Origin: Shewanella sp. Isolate13 | GTDB lineage: Bacteria; Pseudomonadota; Gammaproteobacteria; Enterobacterales; Shewanellaceae | Direction: 5' to 3' | Assembly (NCBI RefSeq): GCF_022398325.1 | Contig: NZ_JAKEVD010000030.1 | Span: 1 to 61,353 of the forward strand | Length of the DNA stretch: 61,353 nt | In this document: positions 33,960 through 41,759 of the stretch, one piece after another | Layout of the letters: each line of letters starts with the position of its first letter | How positions within the stretch are numbered: the stretch's first letter is position 1 | The notes under the pieces: generated by a model | The model's input: the letters and a program-made list of their open reading frames with translations, nothing else | Told to the model about the DNA's origin: nothing | The model's database searches: none | Position numbers and translations under genes: made by a program

Positions 33960-35553
33960 AAATCGATCCTTGTTCAATCGGATAGCTTGTGGGAGTCAAC
34001 GCCGTAATAGTGATCTTAGGAGCAGTAGCCTTAAAGTGATTAAATAGCTCAATCATTTCTATTTGGCGTATATCACCAAGTTCATATCCATCTACACCCA
34101 CTAATGAAATATGTTTGGCATTTGCATGAATAGCTAGCGCAAGCGCGTAGGCAGCGGTTAGATCGAATGGCACTGTGCAAAACTTGTTTTCAGCACTAAA
34201 CTGCTTTGGTTCAACATTGAGGCCGTAATCAAAGAATTCATTGCTGATCTCGCGAAGCTCTGCATCAGTAAAGCGATGGGCTGGCATAATGAGCGGTGAC
34301 TGTAGACTGTTGTAGATCTCATGTTCAGTAAGGAATTTACTGTTATGAGATACACAGTAGTAGTCAATAAACTCAGGGGCCACACTGCTAATTGCATTTA
34401 GTGCAATGACTATTGGTTTACGCTCAGTTATGTAAGCTTCTATCGCAGGTAAGTAGCGCTCAAGACTTGGCCCGTTGCTGATGATCAATAGCTCTTTCTC
34501 AGCAAACTTATTTTGGAGTATGTTACTCCCTGTGACCGCTTTCTTAGCTGTATCAAAGCTGATAGCTGTTTCCATAACATCGCCATTATAGGACGTGGTG
34601 CCTTCTAATTGGCTTAGGTAATTGATCGCACCAACAATTTCTTCAGTGCCATAGTGTTTATTGGCAATGAGGTTTTGAATATAAGTCGGGTGCACATCAT
34701 TTTGAGCGCCAAGGAAGTAGAGCAGACTGCTACCCCAACCATAATCTTTTTGCATCTGCTCAAAATGTCTAATGACTAGTTCATAAACAGCCGAAGGCTG
34801 ATATTTGTTTTCGTTACGATCAATTACAGCGAGTAAATTCTCAGTTTGAGCATTACCAGCACCACGGCCCATACCTGTGACAGTAACATCTAACCAGGAT
34901 ACACCTAAGTCTTTGGCCGTTAAGGTGTTGTCTAGCGCCTTTGCCATATTGTTATGGGTGTGGATCCCGATATCACCTTGCCATTGAGTACGTATTGCTT
35001 TGACTATACGAGTAACTTCTGCGGCATCCATATTACCAAGAGAATCTGCAAAGTAGAGGCAATCTAACCCCTGCCAACTAGCCGCGATGCGGGCTTTCTC
35101 TGCGATGATATCATCGGGTTTACCGCCAGCTTGCATTAAGTTATAACCCACAATATAACCCTTGGCTTTTAAGACTCGTATAATCGCCTCGGAGCTCTCT
35201 ACCTCATGAAAGTGTGCCGCAACGCGAACGAGCTGTACTGGGCTATCAACGGCATCGACAAACAGTGCATTTACAGCTTGCTCAATGGGCATGCCAGAAT
35301 CTAAGATTGTTTTAGCATCGACCATTACCCCATATGTTGGCCCTTTAGGCAGGTTAAGGCCTTTGATAAAGGTTTCGGTGGTGTAGGCAAAAGGGCCATC
35401 AAAACCCGCTTTAGGAAAGTTACGCAAACCTAGCTCAACATAGTCGATATTAGCTAGTGCCATTGCATTCAAATAGGCTTCAACAACTTCAGGGGTGAAA
35501 TCCCAATTGTTGTAGTAGCCGCCGTCTCTCAAGGTGCAGTCAAGGATTTTCAT
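33943..35553 (-). CDS. HMGL-type aldolase fused to a DUF115-like domain
   Basis: 536-residue two-domain protein. The N-terminal domain (about 1-265) is an HMG-CoA lyase/DmpG-like TIM-barrel aldolase: ILDCTLRDGGYYNNWDF with the metal-binding Asp and catalytic Arg, VELGLRNFP, and GIHTHNNMAKALDNT carrying the metal HxH. The C-terminal part (about 340-536) begins ELLIISNGPSLERYLPA and continues with IALNAISSVAPEF and SLVGVDGYELGD, resembling the Rossmann-like DUF115/MptE domain. In context I infer condensation of pyruvate or a similar keto acid with an aldehyde to form a keto-sugar acid. First gene of the minus-strand cassette. Confidence 0.75.
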   Translation of the reverse strand: MKILDCTLRDGGYYNNWDFTPEVVEAYLNAMALANIDYVELGLRNFPKAGFDGPFAYTTETFIKGLNLPKGPTYGVMVDAKTILDSGMPIEQAVNALFVDAVDSPVQLVRVAAHFHEVESSEAIIRVLKAKGYIVGYNLMQAGGKPDDIIAEKARIAASWQGLDCLYFADSLGNMDAAEVTRIVKAIRTQWQGDIGIHTHNNMAKALDNTLTAKDLGVSWLDVTVTGMGRGAGNAQTENLLAVIDRNENKYQPSAVYELVIRHFEQMQKDYGWGSSLLYFLGAQNDVHPTYIQNLIANKHYGTEEIVGAINYLSQLEGTTSYNGDVMETAISFDTAKKAVTGSNILQNKFAEKELLIISNGPSLERYLPAIEAYITERKPIVIALNAISSVAPEFIDYYCVSHNSKFLTEHEIYNSLQSPLIMPAHRFTDAELREISNEFFDYGLNVEPKQFSAENKFCTVPFDLTAAYALALAIHANAKHISLVGVDGYELGDIRQIEMIELFNHFKATAPKITITALTPTSYPIEQGSIYAPNI

Positions 35554-35779
35554 TTCTTACCTAATAATTCGTGGTTAGCTACGAACTAACTAAACAGTAT
35601 TAAGATTTTAATCTGAGTAATAATGAAGTTAGTAAGTGTTGTTAGCCTGATAAAGTTGCAATTATTGTCGCATAATAAACAACCAAATAATTTAGCCTAG
35701 CTTGTAAAAAATGCAGCATTATGGTTGGCGCGGTTTACTTTGCGTGATCATCATGTTGCTGCTTTTGTGTGTCATTGTT

Positions 35780-36856
35780 TTATTTTTCACATAGGGAGAT
35801 GTATTGCTGGGCAATATATTGGCTGTTTACGGCCTGTATTATTGGAAGCTCATTTAACAATGGCGGCTTTGTTAGGCATTCGGTGGCTTTTTTTGCTAGT
35901 AGAGCAGGTTGTCGTCTTGGCACTAAGTACTGCGCTAGCTCCCCGGTTAAAATTTCGCTTGGTCCGTGTGGGCAATCGGTACTGACGACTGGCGTGCCAC
36001 AAATCAAAGACTCGATTAACACCGTTGGTAAGCCTTCAAAATCTGAACTAAGTAGCATCAATTCCGCTCTAGCTACCCATGCATAGGGATTGCTTTGAAA
36101 TCCAGGTGTAATGATGCGGTCTTCAACACCATATTTTCTTGCCAATTTACGAGCTTTTTCTGGTCGGTTAGTTAATAGAACTAGTTTTGGGGCTGTTGGC
36201 ATTGCTTTCAAAGTTTGAAAGAGAATATCTAAGCGCTTCTGTCTTGTGACACGACCAATATGAATCATAAACGGCTCATTTGGCAGACCGTCAACCTCTT
36301 GCTTCGCTTTAGCTTTGATATCATCGATTCGAAAAGGGTTGTATATCGCTTGTACGCTTTGAGGCTTCAACCAACGGGTGTTTCTTAGCTCGGTAGCTAT
36401 GCCTTCTGATACTGTAATTATGCGTTTTCCTATTAAGGCTTTCGCTTTCTTCCAGCGACGTAAGAAATGAATAGGACCTCGTTTTAGCTCCATAATTAAT
36501 TCTTGCTGAAGTGCGCAATGGCAGAAGTAGTAACAAGGATCGAAGTTGCAGCCATCCACGACCACATCACAATCTGTTGAGTTACTCAGGAAGAGTGAGA
36601 ACTTACCGTTCTGTTGTTCGATACTGTGAACGCACTCCTGCAGTCTCATTTTTTGAGCCGCCAGAGACAGAGCTTTCTGTGAGTCGAAAACATAGTGAAT
36701 GGTTACGTCTTTAGGAGGAGTAAAGTCACCTTCTTTATTAAAAATAAAGAGATGCACATCTTGCCCTGCCTCTTGCAAAACTTCCGCCTGAGTTAGAGCT
36801 ACTTTTACTGTGCCGTTGGCAAAGAGGTTATGGCAGAAAATTGCGACTTTTTTCAT
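35780..36856 (-). CDS. Family 4 glycosyltransferase
   Basis: 358-residue GT4 enzyme with the NLFANGTVKVALTQAEVLQ acceptor loop near the start, PFMIHIGRVTRQKRLDILF (about 194-212) and LSSDFEGLPTVLIESLICGT (about 267-286) forming the nucleotide-sugar site. Paralogue of the GT4 at 29318-30403. It has three closely spaced Cys near residues 99-115 (VVVDGCNFDPCYYFCHCAL) that the other copy lacks. It lies about 227 bases upstream of the aldolase cassette on the same strand, likely part of the same LPS locus. Confidence 0.88.
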   Translation of the reverse strand: MKKVAIFCHNLFANGTVKVALTQAEVLQEAGQDVHLFIFNKEGDFTPPKDVTIHYVFDSQKALSLAAQKMRLQECVHSIEQQNGKFSLFLSNSTDCDVVVDGCNFDPCYYFCHCALQQELIMELKRGPIHFLRRWKKAKALIGKRIITVSEGIATELRNTRWLKPQSVQAIYNPFRIDDIKAKAKQEVDGLPNEPFMIHIGRVTRQKRLDILFQTLKAMPTAPKLVLLTNRPEKARKLARKYGVEDRIITPGFQSNPYAWVARAELMLLSSDFEGLPTVLIESLICGTPVVSTDCPHGPSEILTGELAQYLVPRRQPALLAKKATECLTKPPLLNELPIIQAVNSQYIAQQYISLCEK

Positions 36857-37047
36857 CTTGAGGCTCTTACATTATTCAGCATTGATTATGGAAAAGATTA
36901 TACCTAATTACATAACTTACGTGGCAGTTAGGTTCCGTTTTATTTGAAGCCCGCCTGTAATGATAACTACATCTATTTTGTTTTAACAAAATAGATGAAA
37001 CAACTATAATTAACTCGCCTATTTTGTACTTTATGTAGAAATCACCC

Positions 37048-37209
37048 ATGAATCGCACCAAGAAGATCACCAAGAAACACATGAGCAAAGTGAAGAAAGC
37101 TAACGCTAAGCTCAATACCAGCAACAAGCCTAAGTACATTTCTAAGGCAGAGCGTGAGAGGTTAGCGGCACTCGAAGCGGCTGAAGCAGTACAAATTGAC
37201 AGCGAATAG
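37048..37209 (+). CDS. Small basic DUF2986-type protein
   Basis: 53-residue protein, MNRTKKITKKHMSKVKKANA at the start, then YISKAERERLAALEAAEAV. It is strongly basic in the N-terminal half and helical in the rest. The pattern matches DUF2986 small proteins of Shewanella and Vibrio, function unknown, perhaps nucleic-acid binding judging from charge. It is followed at once by a hairpin that overlaps the stop codon. Confidence 0.75.
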   Translation: MNRTKKITKKHMSKVKKANAKLNTSNKPKYISKAERERLAALEAAEAVQIDSE

Positions 37210-37237
37210 ATTCTTTTTTGTGCGAAGAATCGCTTTT
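37207..37237 (+). terminator. Terminator of the DUF2986 gene
   Basis: GATTCTT-(9-base loop)-AAGAATC followed by GCTTTTC, starting at the stop codon. Confidence 0.5.
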
Positions 37238-37360
37238 CATGATCCAGATGCCATAATTCCGACACGGCTAATATTATTTACCCTAATGAATATGACAGAA
37301 TAGCCGGCTAATTTTGGTTTTGTAGGTTTTTTACTACAGAACCTAACGGATAGGAGTTTC

Positions 37361-38584
37361 ATGAATACTGTATATTCAATCGGAGAACTAGAATCATTTT
37401 TGATCGCCATTTTGGTGTTGTTTATCGGCCACTCAGTTAATCGCCACGTTCGTTTTTTCAAAAAATACAATATCCCAGAGCCCATTATCGGTGGCTTGGT
37501 TGTCGCAGCAGTCATTACTGTTCTTCATTTTCAAAACATTACGCTAGCGTTTTCATTGCCGATGCAAAATACGCTTATGTTGATGTTTTTCAGTACCGTG
37601 GGGCTTGCGGCCAGTTACAAGCTGCTTGCTCGTGGTGGAAAAAAAGTCTTTATTTTTCTTGGTATCGCCTCCATTTACATCATATTGCAGAATGCAGTGG
37701 GGGTGAGTTTGGCTGCAGCCCTTGGTTTAGAGCCGTTGATGGGCTTGGTGGCTGGCTCAATTACCCTTTCTGGTGGGCACGGTACCGGCGCCGCTTGGTC
37801 GCAGACGTTTGCCGAGCAATACAACATGAATACCCTAGAGTTCGCTATGGCTGCCGCAACATTTGGCTTAGTGATGGGCGGTATCATCGGCGGTCCGGTG
37901 GCACAAAGGCTTATTGATAAAAATAAGCTGGAATCTTCTTACGGTATTGGTGGTAATCATCATAAAGACCATCCAGATCTCGTAACCTATGATCAGTTAG
38001 AGATCGATAATGTCACCGCTAAGAGTGTGCTAGAAACGCTATTTATCATCATGCTTTGTGTGGCTGGGGCTAAGTGGGTTGGCTACTTGGTTGCCAGTTT
38101 TGATATCAGCTGGCTGAAGATGCCTGAGTTTGTTTATGCACTATTTCTTGGGGTGGTCATCACCAATCTCACCGAGATGACCCGTGGTTACAAGATGAAT
38201 AATGAGTGCGTCGATATCTTAGGTACGGTTGCCTTATCTCTATTCCTTGCTATGGCCTTAATGAGCCTAAAACTGTGGGAAATCTTTGATCTCGCAATTC
38301 CACTGTTGATTATCTTAATGGTACAGACCGTGGTTTTAGCCTGTTTTGCATACTTTGTTACCTTCAAGGTGATGGGTTCTAATTACGATGCTGCGGTAAT
38401 GGCGGGTGGTCATTGTGGTTTTGGTATGGGGGCTACGCCGACAGCGGTCATGAATATGGGGGCATTGGTATCCCGAAATGGCCCCTCTCCACAAGCCTTT
38501 ATGGTAGTACCTATTGTCGGTGCTTTCTTTATTGATATCGTTAACCTAGTGGTATTGCAGGGCTACATTAAATTTATCTTGTAG
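37361..38584 (+). CDS. gltS: Sodium/glutamate symporter GltS
   Basis: Inner-membrane Na+/glutamate symporter of 407 residues with about ten hydrophobic segments in two inverted halves. Each half carries the family's glycine-rich re-entrant loop: SGGHGTGAAWSQTF (about 139-152) and GGHCGFGMGATPTAVMNMG (about 347-365). It begins with the IGELESFLIAILVLFIG helix typical of GltS. It is monocistronic with a strong terminator. Confidence 0.95.
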   Translation: MNTVYSIGELESFLIAILVLFIGHSVNRHVRFFKKYNIPEPIIGGLVVAAVITVLHFQNITLAFSLPMQNTLMLMFFSTVGLAASYKLLARGGKKVFIFLGIASIYIILQNAVGVSLAAALGLEPLMGLVAGSITLSGGHGTGAAWSQTFAEQYNMNTLEFAMAAATFGLVMGGIIGGPVAQRLIDKNKLESSYGIGGNHHKDHPDLVTYDQLEIDNVTAKSVLETLFIIMLCVAGAKWVGYLVASFDISWLKMPEFVYALFLGVVITNLTEMTRGYKMNNECVDILGTVALSLFLAMALMSLKLWEIFDLAIPLLIILMVQTVVLACFAYFVTFKVMGSNYDAAVMAGGHCGFGMGATPTAVMNMGALVSRNGPSPQAFMVVPIVGAFFIDIVNLVVLQGYIKFIL

Positions 38585-38601
38585 TGGTTTGTATCTACTA
38601 G

Positions 38602-38630
38602 AAAAAGGCACGCATTCGCGTGCCTTTTTT
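38602..38630. terminator. Bidirectional terminator between gltS and folM
   Basis: AAAGGCACGC-ATTC-GCGTGCC with A and T runs on both sides, between convergent genes. Confidence 0.9.
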
Positions 38631-38638
38631 GTTGAGTG

Positions 38639-39346
38639 TTAAGCAAGATGGCGTCCGCCATCAACTTTTATTACTTGGCCAGTGATGTAATGACTATCAA
38701 ATAAATACTGCACAGCCTTTAGCACTTCGACCTCTCCACCTTCTTGTTTGATTAATGCTTTTTGTAGCGCTTTTTGCTTATAAGCTTCATCGTCTTCAGG
38801 ATTAAACATGAGCAGAGCGGGGGCGATACTATTGACCTTGATTTTAGGGGCGAACTTAGCAGCAAACGAGAGGGTTAAATTGTGCAGTGCTGCTTTACTT
38901 GCAGCATAAGCAGCATGCTTTTTACTCCCTTTATCCACAACATAATCTGTGATGTGAATGATATCGCTGTATGAGGCTGAATTTTTTTGCAATAACGGCG
39001 CTAGGCCTAAGTTAATTGCGTAAGGCGCAGTGGCATGGATCTGCATCATCTTTTCGATCGTTACGATTGCCGAAGAGTCGTCATCTGGCAGCCAATCTGA
39101 GGCATTGTGAATAATGGCGTTAAGGCTGGAATGAGACGCTTGTATGATTGCGATTAGCGCATTGGTTTGCTCATTGCTATAGAAATCACAAGGGTATAAA
39201 ACCACGCCTTGGGCTTCAAGTTGTTGTAGCTCAGGACGTAATGTTCGGTAGGTCCCCAAAACTTGATAGCCGACCTTTGTTAGATGGTGGGCGAGGTATA
39301 AGCCGACCCGCTTTCCTACCCCCGTTATTAATACCGTTGCTGTCAT
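38639..39346 (-). CDS. folM: Dihydromonapterin reductase FolM
   Basis: Short-chain dehydrogenase of 235 residues. Visible are the cofactor loop ITGVGKRVGLYLAHHL (about 6-21), IIHNASDWLPDD (NNA-like, about 82-93), the YAASKAALHN catalytic Tyr-x3-Lys (about 147-156) and NSIAPALLMFN. GVGKRVG in place of the usual TGxxxGIG, and the pairing with folE and folX, point to FolM, which reduces dihydromonapterin to tetrahydromonapterin with NADPH. It is the last gene of folX-folE-folM. Confidence 0.88.
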   Translation of the reverse strand: MTATVLITGVGKRVGLYLAHHLTKVGYQVLGTYRTLRPELQQLEAQGVVLYPCDFYSNEQTNALIAIIQASHSSLNAIIHNASDWLPDDDSSAIVTIEKMMQIHATAPYAINLGLAPLLQKNSASYSDIIHITDYVVDKGSKKHAAYAASKAALHNLTLSFAAKFAPKIKVNSIAPALLMFNPEDDEAYKQKALQKALIKQEGGEVEVLKAVQYLFDSHYITGQVIKVDGGRHLA

Positions 39347-39360
39347 TTTACTCCCGTTGA

Positions 39361-39999
39361 TTACCTGAGAAACTCGATGCGAGTCGCTGAGTTGGTTTTA
39401 AAGCAACCGCCAAGTGCCGTCGTTTGTGTTTGTGATTGCGTATCCATAACGCCACGAGACTTTACACAGTAGTGGGTGGCCTCAATGCTGACTGCGACAT
39501 CTTCTGTTGTCAGTAGCGTTTGTAGTCCCACCAGTAACTGTTTAGTGAGGCGTTCTTGAACTTGTGGCCGTTGCGCAAAAAAGCGCACGAGACGATTAAT
39601 CTTGGATAAACCAATGATAGTATCCTTGGGAATGTAAGCGACTTTTGCTAAGCCATCAATAGTAATGAAGTGATGCTCACAAGTGCTTACAACACTAATA
39701 TCACTGATTTTTACCATCTCATCGACGCCCATCTTATTCTCTATTTGGGCAATTTTAGGGAAATTGGCATAGTCTAGGCCGGCAAAAACTTCATTAACAT
39801 ACATTTTGGCGATTCGGTGAGGGGTCTCACAAAGGCTATCGTCACTCAAATCTAACCCTAAGGTTGAAACCACTTCTGTCATTAAGCCTTTTATACGCTC
39901 ATATTTTTGCTGATTATCCATATCGGATGGGATGAGTGGTGTTTCAAGTCCCTGAGCTATGAGGGCTTTTTTTACCTGTTCGGCTTGGGATAAGTCCAT
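39361..39999 (-). CDS. folE: GTP cyclohydrolase I
   Basis: FolE converts GTP to 7,8-dihydroneopterin triphosphate, the first step to folate and monapterin. About 212 residues from the ATG at 39999, which has a perfect GGAGGAG upstream; an ATG at 40014 overlaps that site and is rejected. Zinc ligands are seen in STCEHHF (Cys, His) and HYCVKSRGV (Cys); SETPHR appears as CETPHRIAKMYV. It is the middle gene of the pterin operon, 14 bases before folM, and may be a second folE dedicated to monapterin. Confidence 0.95.
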   Translation of the reverse strand: MDLSQAEQVKKALIAQGLETPLIPSDMDNQQKYERIKGLMTEVVSTLGLDLSDDSLCETPHRIAKMYVNEVFAGLDYANFPKIAQIENKMGVDEMVKISDISVVSTCEHHFITIDGLAKVAYIPKDTIIGLSKINRLVRFFAQRPQVQERLTKQLLVGLQTLLTTEDVAVSIEATHYCVKSRGVMDTQSQTQTTALGGCFKTNSATRIEFLR

Positions 40000-40032
40000 A
40001 GTTGGCTCCTCCATGGGGTTAACGCCTAAATG

Positions 40033-40398
40033 TTATTCACGGTGATATTCAAGTGTAAGAGATACGGAATCTGCAAAGCGTAGGGCATGGGGTTTATCGA
40101 CAGTAACACGAGCAAGTTGAACCCAAGAGTGGGCACTACTGATATCAAGTATGTCAGACACTAATTTCTCAAGCAGCAAGAAGCGCCCGTGTTCAACATG
40201 ATGAATGACTGCTTTGGTAATTTTTTTGTAATTGAGCGCAGCTTCAACATCGTCTTCTAAAATAGCGTTTTTGGCCGGATATTGGATCTCGATATTAATC
40301 ACCACATCTTGCATTTTTTGTCGCTCTTCTAGATTGAAGCCGATGAATGTTCTTAGACGTAAGTTGGTGATTTTGATGGTGGCAATGCTAGTCGTCAT
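40033..40398 (-). CDS. folX: Dihydroneopterin triphosphate 2'-epimerase FolX
   Basis: 121-residue FolX/FolB-family enzyme that epimerises dihydroneopterin triphosphate to the monapterin form. Seen are LRTFIGFNLEERQKMQDVVI (about 15-34) and the catalytic-lysine region LNYKKITKAVIHHVEHGRFLLLE (LNYK, about 55-58). The IGFN-ExExxKQ pattern and its neighbours favour FolX over FolB. First gene of the operon; divergent from the DUF3429 gene. Confidence 0.9.
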   Translation of the reverse strand: MTTSIATIKITNLRLRTFIGFNLEERQKMQDVVINIEIQYPAKNAILEDDVEAALNYKKITKAVIHHVEHGRFLLLEKLVSDILDISSAHSWVQLARVTVDKPHALRFADSVSLTLEYHRE

Positions 40399-40539
40399 TC
40401 TTCATCCTTTTCTTTTAACTACAGAAGTAATACGGAGTATTGGGTTATTTAGATCATTTGCCGATACGAGATATTTTTCGGAGATCTAAACTGGTTACTC
40501 TTTCGTACAGGCTTGTTGAATGTTAGTGAGGAGATTGCA

Positions 40540-40983
40540 GTGAAAAGTCATCAACAAGTTTGGCGTAGGCTCGGTTATGCGGGGCTTTTGCCATTTATTA
40601 TCGCCACGATAATGAGCTTGGTTGGTTGGAGCCTGCCTTGGTTTGAGCCCGAATTTGCTTTTGTTAGTTATAGCGCCATTATTCTTAGTTTTCTCGCAGG
40701 TACTCTGTGGGGACAAGTGTTATACCTACATGCAGCTAATCTGGCTAACTTGCTTATTCTCAGCAACTTGTACGCGCTTCTGGCATGGCTGGCATTAATG
40801 ATAGATCAAACGATGGCTGCACTGGTTATTCTCGCTTTTGGCTATTTTAGCTTGCTGGGTGTTGAGAAGAACTTTCAAAATTTACCTGTAAAGGATGAAT
40901 ACCAGCAAATGCGCACCGTACTGACTTCGGTTGCCTTGCTGACTCATTTTTTGATGTTGATTGCGGTTTTGATAGGAGGTTAG
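40540..40983 (+). CDS. DUF3429-type membrane protein
   Basis: About 147 residues with four or five hydrophobic segments (RLGYAGLLPFIIATIMSLV first). It resembles DUF3429 inner-membrane proteins of unknown function. GTG at 40540 was chosen since GAGGAG lies 6-7 bases upstream, whereas the open frame begins at TTG 40513 without one. It overlaps the DUF393 gene region (stop at 40983, next ATG at 40986) and so forms a pair with it, 100 bases upstream of the bufferin-like operon. Confidence 0.7.
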   Translation: MKSHQQVWRRLGYAGLLPFIIATIMSLVGWSLPWFEPEFAFVSYSAIILSFLAGTLWGQVLYLHAANLANLLILSNLYALLAWLALMIDQTMAALVILAFGYFSLLGVEKNFQNLPVKDEYQQMRTVLTSVALLTHFLMLIAVLIGG

Positions 40984-40985
40984 TG

Positions 40986-41372
40986 ATGAAATTAAGAATA
41001 TTTTACGATTCGCACTGCCCTTTATGTGATGCAGAAATGCAGCAAATAAAGCAGCTGGATAGCGCGAATCATGTTGAGTTACAAGATTTGAATCAAGCCG
41101 AGTTTGAAACTCGATTTCCCTATATTGATGCTAAGTTCGCCAATCGGATCCTACATGCGGAGTTAGCAGATGGAACGTTAATCAAAGGGCTAGACGTGAC
41201 ATATCGGGCATGGGACGCGGTAGGCAAAGGACGGTGGTTTGCTTTCTTGAGGGCCCCTTTTATCAAACCTGTAGCCGACTTAGGCTATCTCTTTTTTGCA
41301 AAGCACCGATATCGAATTTCTTATCTATTAACGGGCAAACGGCGGTGTAAAGCTGGAACTTGCTCCCGTTAG
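40986..41372 (+). CDS. DUF393 thiol-disulfide-type protein
   Basis: 128-residue DUF393 protein with the thioredoxin-like redox motif YDSHCPLCDAEM (CxxC, about residues 12-15), a helical domain, and KRRCKAGTCSR at the C-terminus with two further Cys. Members are putative thiol-disulfide oxidoreductases that often stand near membrane proteins of the DoxX or DUF3429 type. ATG 40986 with AGGAGG 6 bases upstream is preferred over the GTG at 40983. The extra C-terminal cysteine pair and the neighbouring four-Cys peptide make a redox or metal link plausible but unproven. Confidence 0.75.
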   Translation: MKLRIFYDSHCPLCDAEMQQIKQLDSANHVELQDLNQAEFETRFPYIDAKFANRILHAELADGTLIKGLDVTYRAWDAVGKGRWFAFLRAPFIKPVADLGYLFFAKHRYRISYLLTGKRRCKAGTCSR

Positions 41373-41414
41373 CCTGCTGAGCGACTAGAATTAATTTTGA
41401 CCATGATGCAATCA

Positions 41415-41435
41415 ATAACGATTTCGATTCGTTAT
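41415..41435. promoter_or_regulatory. Inverted repeat before the bufferin-like operon
   Basis: ATAACGA-TTTCGAT-TCGTTAT, 7-base perfect arms with a 7-base spacer, 40 bases before the DUF2282 start. It has the form of an operator. No good sigma-70 promoter was seen around it, which fits an operon read by its own ECF sigma factor. Confidence 0.45.
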
Positions 41436-41474
41436 AGCTATTGAACATCTCATTAATCAAAAGGACATTCCGAT

Positions 41475-41759
41475 ATGAAATCGACTAAAACAGCCGTAGG
41501 TGCAACAGTCGCAGGCATTCTTGCCGCTAGTCTTTCGCTGGGAGCACAAGCTGTCCCTGATCAGCCCAAAGAGTGGGAGAAGTGTGCCGGTATTGCCAAG
41601 GCCGGTGCTAATGATTGTGGGGCCTTAGACGGTAGCCATGGCTGTGCAGGCCAAGCGAAAGAAGACAATATGCCTACCGAGTGGATTTATGTACCAGCAG
41701 GCACATGCGACAAGATAACAGGCGGTGAAGTTAAAGCCGTAAAACCGGCTAAAAGCTAG
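41475..41759 (+). CDS. DUF2282 four-cysteine peptide precursor (BufA1-like)
   Basis: 94-residue secreted peptide with a Sec-type signal (about 1-26, cleavage after AQA). The mature part has four Cys at 37, 48, 57 and 78 in the pattern EKCAGIAKAGANDCGA, GSHGCAGQ, AGTC, matching the DUF2282 family now described as bufferin-1 precursors (BufA1). In studied bacteria such cysteines are converted by an MbnB-like enzyme and bind copper. AAGGA lies 8 bases upstream. The stop codon overlaps the GTG start of the DUF692 gene by 1 base, so precursor and enzyme are coupled. Modification and metal are inferred from family. Confidence 0.85.
   Translation: MKSTKTAVGATVAGILAASLSLGAQAVPDQPKEWEKCAGIAKAGANDCGALDGSHGCAGQAKEDNMPTEWIYVPAGTCDKITGGEVKAVKPAKS

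Noticed and set aside
35725..36086. Plus-strand open frames of about 86 and 105 codons
   Set aside because: They lie mostly antisense to the GT4 gene at 35780-36856, have no ribosome-binding site and no recognisable domain.
41355..41380. GGAACTT resembling an ECF -35 element near the bufferin-like operon
   Set aside because: It lies inside the end of the DUF393 coding region and no matching -10 occurs at 15-19 bases.
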